A stretch of DNA of 64,000 bases from Thelonectria olida (taxonomy: Eukaryota > Ascomycota > Sordariomycetes > Hypocreales > Nectriaceae): NCBI GenBank assembly GCA_020736575.1, contig JAGPYM010000081.1:1-64000 (forward strand), written 5' to 3'. This document shows positions 51,680-63,000 of this stretch, in pieces. The position numbers and the translations under genes were made by a program. The notes beneath the pieces were generated by a model that searched no databases, was not told the DNA's origin, and was given only the letters and a program-made list of their open reading frames with translations. Each line of letters starts with the position of its first letter. The first letter of the stretch is position 1.

Positions 51680-52960
51680 ATGTCCCTTCTGCCGCCCAAG
51701 GTTCCCATGCTCTTCAATCTTCTCATCATATGGGCTATAAATATCGGGTTCGCCCGCGCAGCCGCCTCCACTCAGTTCCGAAACTGGTACCCGCAATATG
51801 GATCGATTTTCAGGAACATTACGCTCAAAAACTGCTCTGCAGAGTACCTCCGTTACCTAGCAGGTGATAAAAATCTTACTCAGGTCGACTACCAAAACGG
51901 CGGCGACGAGTACACCGTTTTCACCCAGCCACTCATCGATTGTATTCTCAATCACACGTCTGAGTTTCTCAAAGGGGGCATGACCAGCGCTCAGGTCCTA
52001 CTAGGAGTCATGCCTACCGTCTTGGCTCTTCTTGGCCCCTCTCACGATGAGATAGCCATGCTGGCAAATGTTGGCAGGCGTCCGCTTCTAGCCGCCGGGC
52101 TGGCCTTGGCATGCCCTTCCACATATTTCAGCAGGGCATTCGAGTACTCCGATCCACAAGATATTATGAGTCGCCATGAAAACAGACGGGGACAATGGCG
52201 CCCAAAGCACCGGGGTGTTCAGCTGGTCGTATCATTTATAGAATATGGCCTTACTGCAGCAGCCTGTTTTAACGTTGTGAAAAACACCAGGGAAGTCAAC
52301 GTACGGTCTATTAGCTCTCTCGCATCGGACGCGGATTATCTGCCTGGGCTGTGGCTAGGACTTGGTATGGCTACCCATCTATACAGTGGTCTTGTCCTTC
52401 GGCTTCGGCTTCGTGGACGCAGAGATTGGCCAGAGGCTTTCGAGAGGGAAGGTGGCGCAATCAGGGCCAGAGAGGATACGTCACATGAAGCATGCTTTGA
52501 TCTTAAAAGACATGTCAAATCCATTTTTGACGTCATTCGTTCAATCATTGGTTGGCTTGAGAACATTTTCCCAAGAATACGGGGTATTATATTGATGGAA
52601 TTCTTTCCTTGCGCAGCAGCTCAGTATGAGGTACAAATTGCTACTTCTACGGAGAGCAAGATCTTTCTATTTACCGCGTGGTGGGAATCGACATTCACGG
52701 TTCTGCAGGTCGTGTTCGGTACCCTTGTGTTCTCGAGCACTCTTTTCGTCGGAACCAAGGACGCCCTAGGTATCGTCGGTAGGTACATTGGAGGCGTGGC
52801 GGTATGTCGAGTCATTCTCATGTACGAGCTAGCCGGCTTGAGAGAGAACTGTACGATCATTGATGGCAAGGGGGTAAAGAAGGATGAGATTGTTATGCAG
52901 ACAGGCACCTTTATCCAGAAGGGGAGGCTGGGCCCGGGTGACCGAACGCAACATTGCTGA
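51680..52960 (+). CDS. Membrane protein with signal peptide, unknown family
   Basis: A single exon of 426 residues from MSLLPPKVPM (51680). The open frame reaches back to 51578 but only with a non-ATG start. The N-terminus is a convincing signal peptide (MLFNLLIIWAINIGFARAAA). An extracellular stretch with possible N-glycosylation sites (NIT, NCS, NLT, NHT) follows, then several hydrophobic segments: VLLGVMPTVLALLG, LLAAGLALACPS, LVVSFIEYGLTAAACF, FTVLQVVFGTLVFSSTLFV. The LLGPSHDEIAMLANVGRRP block is, as I recall, conserved in hypothetical fungal proteins without known function. It probably spans the plasma membrane. Nothing ties it to the neighbours. Confidence 0.7.
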   Translation: MSLLPPKVPMLFNLLIIWAINIGFARAAASTQFRNWYPQYGSIFRNITLKNCSAEYLRYLAGDKNLTQVDYQNGGDEYTVFTQPLIDCILNHTSEFLKGGMTSAQVLLGVMPTVLALLGPSHDEIAMLANVGRRPLLAAGLALACPSTYFSRAFEYSDPQDIMSRHENRRGQWRPKHRGVQLVVSFIEYGLTAAACFNVVKNTREVNVRSISSLASDADYLPGLWLGLGMATHLYSGLVLRLRLRGRRDWPEAFEREGGAIRAREDTSHEACFDLKRHVKSIFDVIRSIIGWLENIFPRIRGIILMEFFPCAAAQYEVQIATSTESKIFLFTAWWESTFTVLQVVFGTLVFSSTLFVGTKDALGIVGRYIGGVAVCRVILMYELAGLRENCTIIDGKGVKKDEIVMQTGTFIQKGRLGPGDRTQHC

Positions 52961-53152
52961 GGCTGTCCCACCCGATGTTGACAAGGCCTTCGTCGATGCC
53001 AAGTTCTAGAACGAGGCCGGTTTGGTAAAAGCGTTACTCGGGCAGAGATGTTTTGAAAGAGAACGGCCAACGAAGCAACCTGGGCGGATGATTTCTGGAA
53101 TTTTCTTCTATTCTGTAGAGATAGAGATGAGGCACAGCCTAATCTTTCATTC

Positions 53153-54386
53153 GTGATCGTGTACTCTTCACCATACCGCTCATTGCGTGGGTGGCCTCCA
53201 CTCTCTGGGCTATCTGACACTGGTGAGCTGGAGAAGTGCCTTCTCCTGCAGCGATCACATGCTCGACAGAAGCGCAGGAAGATATTCCTGCTCTATGGAC
53301 TCGCCAGTGTGAGAAAGACGCAGCTGTCCATTGATTTCACCTGACGCCACTAAGCCGCGCTCAGCGCGGTCTTCTGGCTCGATGGCAGACCGGAGGACCA
53401 GCTGTAGCGAAGTATCGCCGGCTGCATAGCCAAGATCACTGAAGGCCAGGTTCCGAATATCACCCCACGGTGGACCGACAGTTGCACTCACACCGAGGAC
53501 GGACTCGACGACGCTGTGACGAGTGTAATCAAGTGGCTTGAGCAACCCGACAATTGTGAATGAGTATTGATATTCGGCAATGTCGATAAAGATTGGGCCA
53601 GCCATGAATCTAGAACAGGCGCTTACGATCCTCGGCGGTACCTACCAGGCGATCATGGCTCGGTGCTGATCACGACACGGATGTCCCGTCTGATGCAGCT
53701 GGGCGAGTCTCGAAAGTTAGGTCAAGTCGACGCAGCATTGAGCAGGGCCATACTCGAAAGATGGTTTGGGAGTGGACTTAGTGAGTATTTGCGACCCGCT
53801 TCTCTACAAATTCAGTACAATTGAAGCTGTGTCTCATATTGTCGCAGGTTCGGATTGCGACGATTTCCTCAATCTGCTACACGGATTACCTCCAGCGCTG
53901 GTGCAAGCGGGCTCATGCTGTGGCATGGCCCGTCAGCAGTGACGGCAAATGACAGAAGATCGCAAGACTAGTGGCCTCAATGGCTTAATGAGATCTGTGG
54001 CAACGAGGTGCGATTCCTCGATGCGGTAGGGCTGCTTCTCCGGCACTCGATGACCGAAACTGAGCAAGGATCCAAAGGCAGCTATTCCATACACCCGGTA
54101 GTCCATCAATGGGCATCTTACTTAGGAACGGGCAACACGACGAATGGGCAGCGCTGGCCCCCGCCACGGTGGGACAGTCGGTGCCAACGGGAGAAAGGGG
54201 GGAGCAGTAGGTGGAGCAGCGAGAACTGCTTCCACACGCCGAAATGGTGCGGAAAAGTATCAAGAAGGCAGATATGAGCCGGGTGTGTTTCAAAGACAAG
54301 TTGCTGATCGACTCGCTACATAAGCTGCGGAATCTCAAGTCTACAGAAGCAGAGGTGATGTACAGCCAAATGCAACCTAAGGGCTA
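53153..54386 (+). pseudogene. NB-ARC/TPR NLR pseudogene
   Basis: Recognisable pieces of a STAND/NLR protein occur in order but in several frames with stops. At 53250-53345 there is a degenerate P-loop, LLYGLASVRKTQLSIDF, in which the usual GLGGxGKT has lost its glycines. SAVFWLDGR follows near 53365. Near 53560 comes VLIFGNVDKDW (Walker B), and at 53640-53740 GDHGSVLITTRMSRLMQLGE. Near 53860-53915 is FLNLLHGLPPALVQAG, then from about 54005 RFLDAVGLL, SYSIHPVVHQWAS, and at the end LRNLKSTEAEVMYSQM, a TPR-type unit. Together this is the NB-ARC plus TPR architecture of fungal NLRs. The N-terminal effector domain is not visible. Multiple stops mean no functional product. Confidence 0.75.
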
Positions 54387-56110
54387 AACGATAACTCGTT
54401 TTCCGATGAGTCAGTCTCAAAATTAGGATAGTAGGGCCTTAATAACGAGATAATCTCATCATAGCCATGCAACCGAGAAAAAAAAAGCGGCTGATCATCT
54501 ATATCACCGCCCATACCCTCAAAAGAATCGTAATCAAGCAAAAGTCCGACAGCGCCAATCTTGCCTTCTTCACAAGCCTCCACGAGAGCCCTCCAGATTT
54601 GTTCCTTTTTTACTTCCGGTGATTCAGCATCTTTCTTCAGAAATAGCTTCATCATCTCTACTTTACCATGAGATGCTGCCTGGACCAAAGGAGGTCTTTC
54701 GACAACCCTGTACGAATCGGCATAAGGATCCGCCCCCTTTTCGAGCAGTAGCTTCACAAGAGCCACATCTCCGTCGGACACAGCGGTCATGAGTGGCGAT
54801 GTTTCTAGGCCTTTGTCTGGTAGGCCTCCTCTTTCTAGGAGGAGACGCACCAGTGAACCATGCCCGTTTTCAGCAGCAATCGACATCGGTGTCTGCGAGT
54901 TCTCGTCCTCAGCATTAGGATCTGCACCCTTGTCCAGCAGCATAATAGCAATCTGTTCGTGTCCCATCAAAGCTGCCCACAACAGAGGTGTCATCCCATT
55001 CTCATCTTGGTGCTCCAGGTCGACGCCATTTCCGAGAAGAAGCCGGACGACTTCGGCACATCCACCTTCTGCAACCATAGACAGAGGAGAGCGACCGGAC
55101 TCATCCAGGGCATCTGTTTGACATTGCGATCCAGCAGCAGTTTTACGACGTTGGAGAGTCCCGCATATGCAGCGTGCGACAATACCGATTCCCCATCGTC
55201 GCTCTGTGCGTTCAAGTCCGCCCCTTGCTCGATAAGAAACGTGGCGTCTTCTTCGCGGCCATTCTTGATAGCCCAAATCAAAAGATCACCACCTTGGGTC
55301 TTTCTCCAATCAAAATCGGGTTTGACGGTTCTGTATAGCGTTTGCAGCTCATCAAGCCTGGCAGATGAAGGTGGTGCCGGCCGCGGAACCAAGCCGTGAC
55401 CGATCTCAGGGGGAGAGCCATCCTTCAGAATCTAAACAACCGACTCACGCCATGCTTAATGGCCCACAGAAACGGGGTCCGATCGTACTGGTTGTCTTTC
55501 GTCGTCGTGCTGGCGTTCCACCGTAACAAGAGCTCGGCCACGTTCGCATGTCCATTCATCGCGGCCCATGACATTGGGGTTCTATCGAGCTTGTCCGCCA
55601 GGTCCACCGTGGCATTAGCGTTCAATATCATCTCGACAGACTCCGCGAACCCTTTCTCGGCTCCCCATGACAACGCGGTTCGGTCATAGCGCCAGTCTTG
55701 GACATCGACACTGGCTCCTCTCTCCAGTAAATGCCCGATGATGGCGTCGGATCCAGCTTTGGCGGCCTCTGTAAGCGCTGTGTAACCAGAAACATCAAGG
55801 CCCTCAACATTAGCTCCGGCTGCCAGCAACTGCCTGGCCACGCCCTCGTGTCCATTCGCTGCTGCCTGTAGCAAAGGTGTTCGGCCATGGAGATCCCGCG
55901 CATTGACGTTGGCTTTGCGTTGAAGAAGAAGAGACAACATCCTCGTGACCATTCTCAGCAGCCCAGGTCAACAGAGTCCGTCCGTGTTCCAGGTCGCGAA
56001 TATCGACGGCTCTGCCCTTTTCGAGTTCTTCCTTGCACTTTTCCGTGTTTCCACCTGCTGCGGCGACCACAAGGGGGTCTTCTCGATGACATAGCTCAGG
56101 TATATTGTCT
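54377..56110 (-). pseudogene. Ankyrin-repeat protein gene with frameshifts
   Basis: Roughly eleven ankyrin repeats run from about 56090 down to 54400, with classical wording (GRTPLLQAAANGHEGVARQLL, DRTPMSWAAMNGHANVAELL, GMTPLLWAALMGHEQIAIML). The repeats lie in three frames. One change, near 55440-55360, is explained by an intron (CG|GTTGTT...CCAG|G). Two are not: near 55945, where a CT-rich run is two bases short between ENGHEDVV and LLLQRKANVNA, and near 55118, where one base is lost between LLLDRNVK and DALDESGRSPL. The N-terminal domain upstream of 56110 is not identified; intact homologues often carry NACHT or other conflict domains. The stop lies within ten bases of the convergent NLR pseudogene's end. 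Not functional as read. Confidence 0.75.
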
Positions 56111-57091
56111 CAAATCAAAAGTGGTGATAGAATTTATTTCTTGTTGTCTCTGGTCGCAAAGCAAGGAGCGAAACTGACTGAGGCGGGGATGTTGGATTGG
56201 CACAAATACAACGGGTAAATGTATCGGATGTGGAGCAGAAAAGTGTTGTTCCTGTTGCCTGAAGTCTTTTTCATCTTCCTCGTATTGAAATAACAAAGTG
56301 GAGCGTCTTCTTATTAGGGGGCGCTGGCGCATTGGATTAGGTATCGCCGAGATATGGAATGCGAGCGGATCTTCAAGATCCAGTCGGAGTTGGACAAGAG
56401 ACTGGACTACCGTAATCGACGGCGTGAATCCGGTGGGTGGTATATAGTGCACTTCTTAACGCCAACATATTAGAACCATTGTCTTCGTCTTGTATAAATT
56501 TGCATGACTTGAGATACAGCAAGTCGTCTACCAACCAAATACTGACACGCTCTCGTTATCAACTTTGGGACAGCGGATCTTCGCAATCGCTCGCTGTTGT
56601 CTCCGCCCCTATCCGATCGTTCTCTGGTAGCCCTCAAAGTTCAATTTCGAAACCGGAGCCTTTATTGTCTTCGTGTTCTTGTCTATGTGTTGCATTGGGC
56701 ATGTATCTGGCCACAATCTTGGGCATCTGGAGCCAAGGCTCACCAGCCGAGCATCATCTCCGTTGGCGGCCTTCTTCATGATTAATGAACGCGTCAATCT
56801 TTTTGGCCTTTTTTGCGCCAGCAACTCGCCCTTGAGGGAGCGGACAGCGTATCCAAAAATACAGCCGCGTCAAAGAGACACTCTAAAGATGACACAGACT
56901 TAGGAATTCGTCAGCTGCTTTCGCATAACCTTTTGGACAATCTCATCACTCCTCGTCCCAGCCGCGAGGGTTCAAATCCGGGAATATGTGGATGAATGTC
57001 TTCAGCAGTAGTGGTCATGAAACCTGCATCGTACAAGTAAAATAACAAACCATCTACAATCTATTGACGACTCTATCTGTTTGCTTCTCCA
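56111..57091. other. 1-kb stretch between ankyrin pseudogene and PKS
   Basis: No supported gene. The minus-strand frame at 56096-56452 could be part of the lost N-terminal portion of the ankyrin gene, but no domain is recognised. A GGTTCAAATCC string near 56970 resembles a tRNA B box, but no cloverleaf forms. Confidence 0.4.
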
Positions 57092-60000
57092 CTAAGGCAT
57101 CTTTGTTACTAGAATCTCCTTGGTTCCAAAACTCTCCTTACTGTCGCCCCCGGTTTCCGCATTGTCCCCAAACCGCTCTTTCAGTCCCTTGACAGCCTTT
57201 TCGCCGAGCGCCAATACGTTGCCCATGCTGAGCATCTCGAGCACACTGATATCAACGCCAAACGTGCCCTTCCACCACGTCTTCATCTCGATTGCCACCA
57301 AGCTGTCCAGTCCCATGTCCTGTAGCGAGCGTGTCACGTCAATCTCTTCATCCTCCACTGGTTTCAGTAGCAATCTCATGAGCTGCAGCGCGATTTGCTG
57401 TGCAACAAACTTTTGAGCGTCGGGACTGTCGAGAACTGAAGGCTCGCTCATTGCCGAAGCAATAAACTCAGTCAAGGCCGTCGAGGCGCCCTTCTGACCG
57501 CCAGTGGAGCTCGCGTTCTCGCCATGACTGTTGTGATACACAGCCATTCGACGGTCGTCCTTCCACAGGGAGCGGTTAGAAGGGTCGCTGAGCGGAGTAA
57601 GGCTACGAAGGCCAATCGAGAGCTGTGATGACTCGGAAAATGATGTGGCATTGCTGGCCTGAGGTACCGCGTCGGAGCAGAAGATGACGTCCGTAATCGC
57701 ATCAAGAAGCAACTTGATGGTGATGCCGTAGAACCCTCGCGATAGAAGACGCTCCCTGAGCATCTCGTTCTCAGCCACATATCCGTGGTCGAACAAAGCG
57801 CCAATGTCGATTGCCGAGGCCTTCAGCCCCAAGCTGTGTCGATACTGGACGAAAGAGTCCAAGAAAGTGTTGGCTCCGGCATAGTTTGCCTGTCCCTGTT
57901 GACCAATTATTCCTGACACGGAACTGAAAAGAAGGAAGAAGTCCAGCTTGGCGTCCGCCGCTTGACAGGCTTCGTGTAGATTCCATGTGCCCTGGACCTT
58001 TGGGCTGACGGCCGCTGTCCATTCGTCGTGCGTCATTTTGGCAAAGTTTTGATCGCGAAGCACCATAGACATGTTGATAGCTCCCTTGATGGGGCTTGGA
58101 GCTGTTGCGACCGCTCGCTTGACATCGTCCAGCACAGTCACGCTGCCTTTGACAGGTGTGACGACGCAATCCTGACTGCGGAGTTCCTCGATAAACTCTT
58201 GATCCTCCACCTTCTCCCCAGCATTGCGGGAGAGATAGACGAGGCTCCTGGCGCCGTGCTCAACCATCCAGCTGGAGACAGCCCGGCCTAAACCTCCCAA
58301 GCCACCGATCAAAAGATACGATGCGTCGGCATCGAACTTTGCCTTAGTCACCGGAGACTGGACGGGTAGCTCTTTGTCGCCGAGGTCCATGGTGACGACA
58401 ATCTTACCGATGTGCTGACCTTTTTGCATGTAACGAAAACAATCCTCGATCGAGTCGGCGGGGAACAGCTTGGCAACAGGCAGTGGTTTGATGTGGCCTT
58501 CTCCGTAGTACTGGGAGATTCTCCTAAGAAGTCTGAAGTTTCGTTAGTGATGTGTAAATTGTGTTAGTCTGGATACCACTCACTTGTTGCTCTCCTTGGG
58601 CTTGACTTCAATCAGGAGACCGAGATCAACTCCATGATAGCTTCTGTTCACCAAGAAGGGGTTGAGAGCAAGCTTGCCCTTGCCAAGAAGATCACGCTTG
58701 CCAATCTCAATCATGCTTCCAAATGGGGCAACACACTCCCACGAAGCGTGGAGGAGTTCACCCGACAGAGAGTTCAGCACAATATCGACACCACGGCCGT
58801 TGGTTGCCTTGAGGAGGTCTGGCAAGAAAGACGCGTCGCGAGAATTGAAGATGTGATCTCGCTGAATGCCGTGGTTGGCCTCGAGGTACTGGATCTTCTC
58901 TTCATTACCAACGGTGCAGTAAATCTCTGCCCCAACCATCTTGCAGATTTGAATGGCAGCAAGACCAACGCCACCGCAAGCCGAGTGAATGAGAACAGAT
59001 TGCCCCTCTTCCAGCCTACCAATATCCATGAGGCCGTAAATTACGGTCGAGAAAACGCAAGGCATGGTCGCGGCCTCCTCAAACGTGAGATCATCTGGCA
59101 TCTTGACGCAAAGCTCGGAAGAGACAACAAGACCTGTGGAGAAGCATCCGGTGGCAGCAATGAAGACTTTGTCGCCCGGCTTCACGTTTTTGACGTCCGG
59201 CCCGGCTCTCAGCACGACTCCTGCGGCTTCAACACCAACGTGTCCTCTGACTAGTTCAACGATGCCCATCGAGGCGAGGACGTCTCTAAAGTTGACGCCA
59301 ACAGCCTTTGCTTCAAGCTCGACCTCGTCGCCAATAAGTTCTCGCTTCGCATTTGGAGCCCAGTGGAGGCTGTCGAGATGCCCAATCTTGCCAATGGCGA
59401 GATCATAGCTGACATCGGACAAATTTTGGTGAGATCCAGCGAGTTCGTCATTCACAACCACGGGGTAAACCCTAGGAATATTCACTTGGCCATCGACAGC
59501 GGCGTACTCATACTCTGGACGCATAGTGTCGCCCGACATGCGCGCTTGGAATTTGGTAAAGACTTTGATGGCACAGTCAAGGGACACATCGTCGAGCTTG
59601 TCTATCTCACAAGTTGCGAGATCGACACCGAGCTCGCCACGAATCACTCTGAATGCCCCAATCACCTGTCCCCAGCGTGGATCGGAACACTTGACTTGGG
59701 AGTTTCGGGTCAACCAGAGCATGCCTGAAGGAGACTCGGCCAGGCGGGTAATGAGATCCTGGAACGCGGCATAGTCGCTCGAGTTGAGGCTGTCAAAGAA
59801 AGAAGTCTCCAGGTCAATGACAGAAATGATGTCTTTGTCAACTGGAACCACCGAGTCGTTCAGGTCGTGCAGAGACGCACTAATTCCGGCCTGGTCTAGA
59901 CGCAATGCGACCTTTTCTGCCAGATCCTTGGATGACTTGTCGTGGAGAACTGTAGTAACCGAGGCTCTGGATAGCTTAACGGCGGGCTTGGCAGTCATGA

Positions 60001-63000
60001 ATGCCATGAAACGTGAGTTCTTGGTACCATCGATTGAGAAGTCGTCGAGACCAGCGAATCCAGCCTCTCGGAGGTGCTTGTCCCACGTATCTGGAGACAC
60101 ATAGGGCTCATCGGCTCTGCCGTCAGGCCCTCCCAGCCACCAGCCGGGAAGAATTCCCATGATGAAGTTAATTGCCTTGATATCACAGCAAAGCTCCTCC
60201 ATGTACAGCCTTCCCTCGGGGTGCAAAAGCTTCCGGGCGTTGCTCAATGTCTCGGTCAGACTAGGCGTGGCGTGCAACACGTTGGCGCCAAGGACGAGAT
60301 CGAAGCTCCCGGCCTCGAAACCCTGCGTCAAGGGATCTTTGGAAATGTCGAGTTCCTGGAACTTCAAGTTGGAGTAATCCTTGAATCTCTGCTTCGCACC
60401 GCCGAAGAAACCACCCGAAATGTCTGTGTAGGTATAGCTCTGATAGAGAGGCTGGCCGTTGGGAGACACGAGGCCCTCAAGCAACAAACTAGTCGTTCCG
60501 CCCGTGCCGGCGCCAATCTCAAGGACGCGCATGTTGGGCTTGGAGTGACCTAGGGACTGGAAGAAGCGAGTACGTTTGGAGAGATTGAAGTTGTAGAGAT
60601 TTGTCAGCGTGTCTCCGGGGAGCAGTACCTCCAGCGGGGCAGTGTCGCCCTTGAAGATGGCCTCAATGTTCTCAGAAACCTTTGTCATACCAATGGCATA
60701 AGAGTTAAACGACGTCTTTGAGAGCTGATCAATGATCTCGGATATCTTTGAGCCAGCCTGGGGCAAGGGTTGTTTCCTCATCCAGTCAAGGAATTGCTGC
60801 AAGTATGGAGTGCATGGCTCAATGCCCTGGACTCGAGAGACGGCATCATGTATGTAGAGAAGATTCAACTCATTGAGGAGTTCAAAATTCTTGGTTTGAT
60901 CGTCTAGCGGGTCCATCAATGAAGACATTGTAACGAAGTCGACATCGGGCTGCCAATGGCTTCTAGCTCCAGCATGCGGATCGGGCTTCCCTAAGCTGGC
61001 GGGATCTTCCAGAGGAGTGAGCTTGACTCCCTTCAACTGAAGTACGACTCGACCATCGGTGTCGACTCCCTCTCCGTTTCCGCAGATGGAGCCTCTAACA
61101 GTCGAAGATGTTTTGACCCTCATGTTGATATCGTGCAGAACATCCCGAGCTTCCAAAAAGTCGATGTTGGTCGGGACGACCATCTTGTCAACAACGTGTC
61201 CAACTCCCTTGGCATCGGCGACACCAAGAAGCTGCAGGAAAAAGTCGACTTTGGTTGGGTGGACAGCATACACAACCTCATCATCTTGCATTGTGCTGAT
61301 GGCGGTTCCCTCAGCTGTGGTCTCGGTTGTTGCGCAAGAGATGTCCTGGAGGCCCTGGAAGAGTGGCCCGTAGTTGGCTCCGACGTTGCGGAAAGCCTGG
61401 TACCACTTGGCGGAATCAACACGCCTTGGAAGCCTGCTGGCGCGATCCATCGACCAGGCGTCTTGAAGTCGTGGGACATCAGAGTTCTTTGCGCACACCT
61501 GTCCCGTGCAGTGCTTCGTCCATGAAGTTCCGTTGTGGGAGCTCACGACAAACTCCCACCAGTTGCTCTCAAGAGACTCCGTCAGGCTGACTTTTTTCAG
61601 GCTAGTAACGATCTCCATGCCCTTGTTCTCATTAAGAACCATGGCTGATCCAACAACCACATTTCTCATGGCAAATCCGCCGTACTCTGGATTGCCGGGA
61701 CCGCTGAGATGCATTTGCCGCGACGCTTCACCAACCATGCCGATGTACCCAGCACAAGGGAAAATGACATCGCCCTTGATGTTGTGGTCTCTCACCCAAG
61801 GCACGTGGTCCAGGAACAATACATTGCGCCACACGGGGTCCGAATCTGTGCTCTCTGAGACGCGGGTGCCAAGCAACTCGTGCTTGGCAAAGGGCCTGAA
61901 TCGCCACTCGCGGGTGATGCGCGAGTCGAACATGTAGTCGTGGTCGTGGTGCCAGGCGTAGGTCGGAAGATCAGTGAGAACCTTGGCTGTTCTGTCTGGG
62001 TTCGTGAGGCGGTCCAAGTCGATGGGCGCTGCATTGTTCTGCCAGAGTGTGCCAATGGACGCCAGGAAAGCCTGGGCCGAGTTGGTTCCGCGGTTTAAGC
62101 AAGAGGCATAGGCATATTTGGATGAGGATTTGGCGAGAATCTGGCGAAGAGGCCCTGCAAGCGCCGCATGTGGGCCAACCTCGAGGAAGAAGAGGGTTGT
62201 CTTTGGGCTCTCGTTCTGGTGGTGGGAGACAAGGTTGCTAACAGCCGCATTGAACAATACTGGAGACTCCAAATTGGCTTGCCAGTACTGAGCACCAGTC
62301 ACATCGCTTGGTGCAATCTGCTTGCCAGAGACGCTGGAGAAGAACACTGGTTCGGTTCCTGTTGCATCTTGTTGGCCGTGAAGGTGCTCAGAGACAAGCG
62401 ACTGGTACTTGATACCGACTTGTTTCATGTGATGGGAGTGGTACGCTTTGTCAACCTTGAGTATGCGTGCCAGTACTCCTGGCTTGGCCTTTTTGATGGA
62501 GTCTAGCACCTGTTCCACAACATTTCGATCGCCTGAGATTGTCACACTCGACGGGGAGTTTTCACAGGCAATAACAACACCGGAGACCAAGAACGGCGAG
62601 GTCTCGTCTCTGCCCATGCCGATCGCAGCCATGGCACCGGGCGTTGAGACTTCACCTGCAACCAGGCCACGGTAGTAGGCGGCAGTGATAGCCTCATCGG
62701 CAGTCAACTTGCCCGCCGCATACGCAGCTGCAATCTCTCCAGAGGAGTGGCCCGCAACACCGTAGGGCCTGACCCCGTAATGGGCCAAGGCATCGACGAG
62801 AGCGACTTGCAGAGCTGTGCACAGAGGCTGTGCGATAAAAGCCTTGCTCAGGTTACTCGAATCGGGTGTCTTTTCCAGTTCTTGGATGAGAGACCAATCT
62901 GGGGGACTAGGTAAAGCGCGCAGCACCCCGTCCATGTGGTGGATAGAAGCCGTAAACGCGGAGTCGACACCCAAGAGCTCCGCGCCCATTCGCGGCCACT

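Noticed and set aside
56940..57000. tRNA-like B box GGTTCAAATCC
   Set aside because: The flanking bases do not form a T arm or acceptor stem, and no A box is found at the right distance.
58634..59254. Plus-strand frames opposite the PKS
   Set aside because: They are antisense shadows caused by the GC-rich codon usage of the PKS; no family resemblance.
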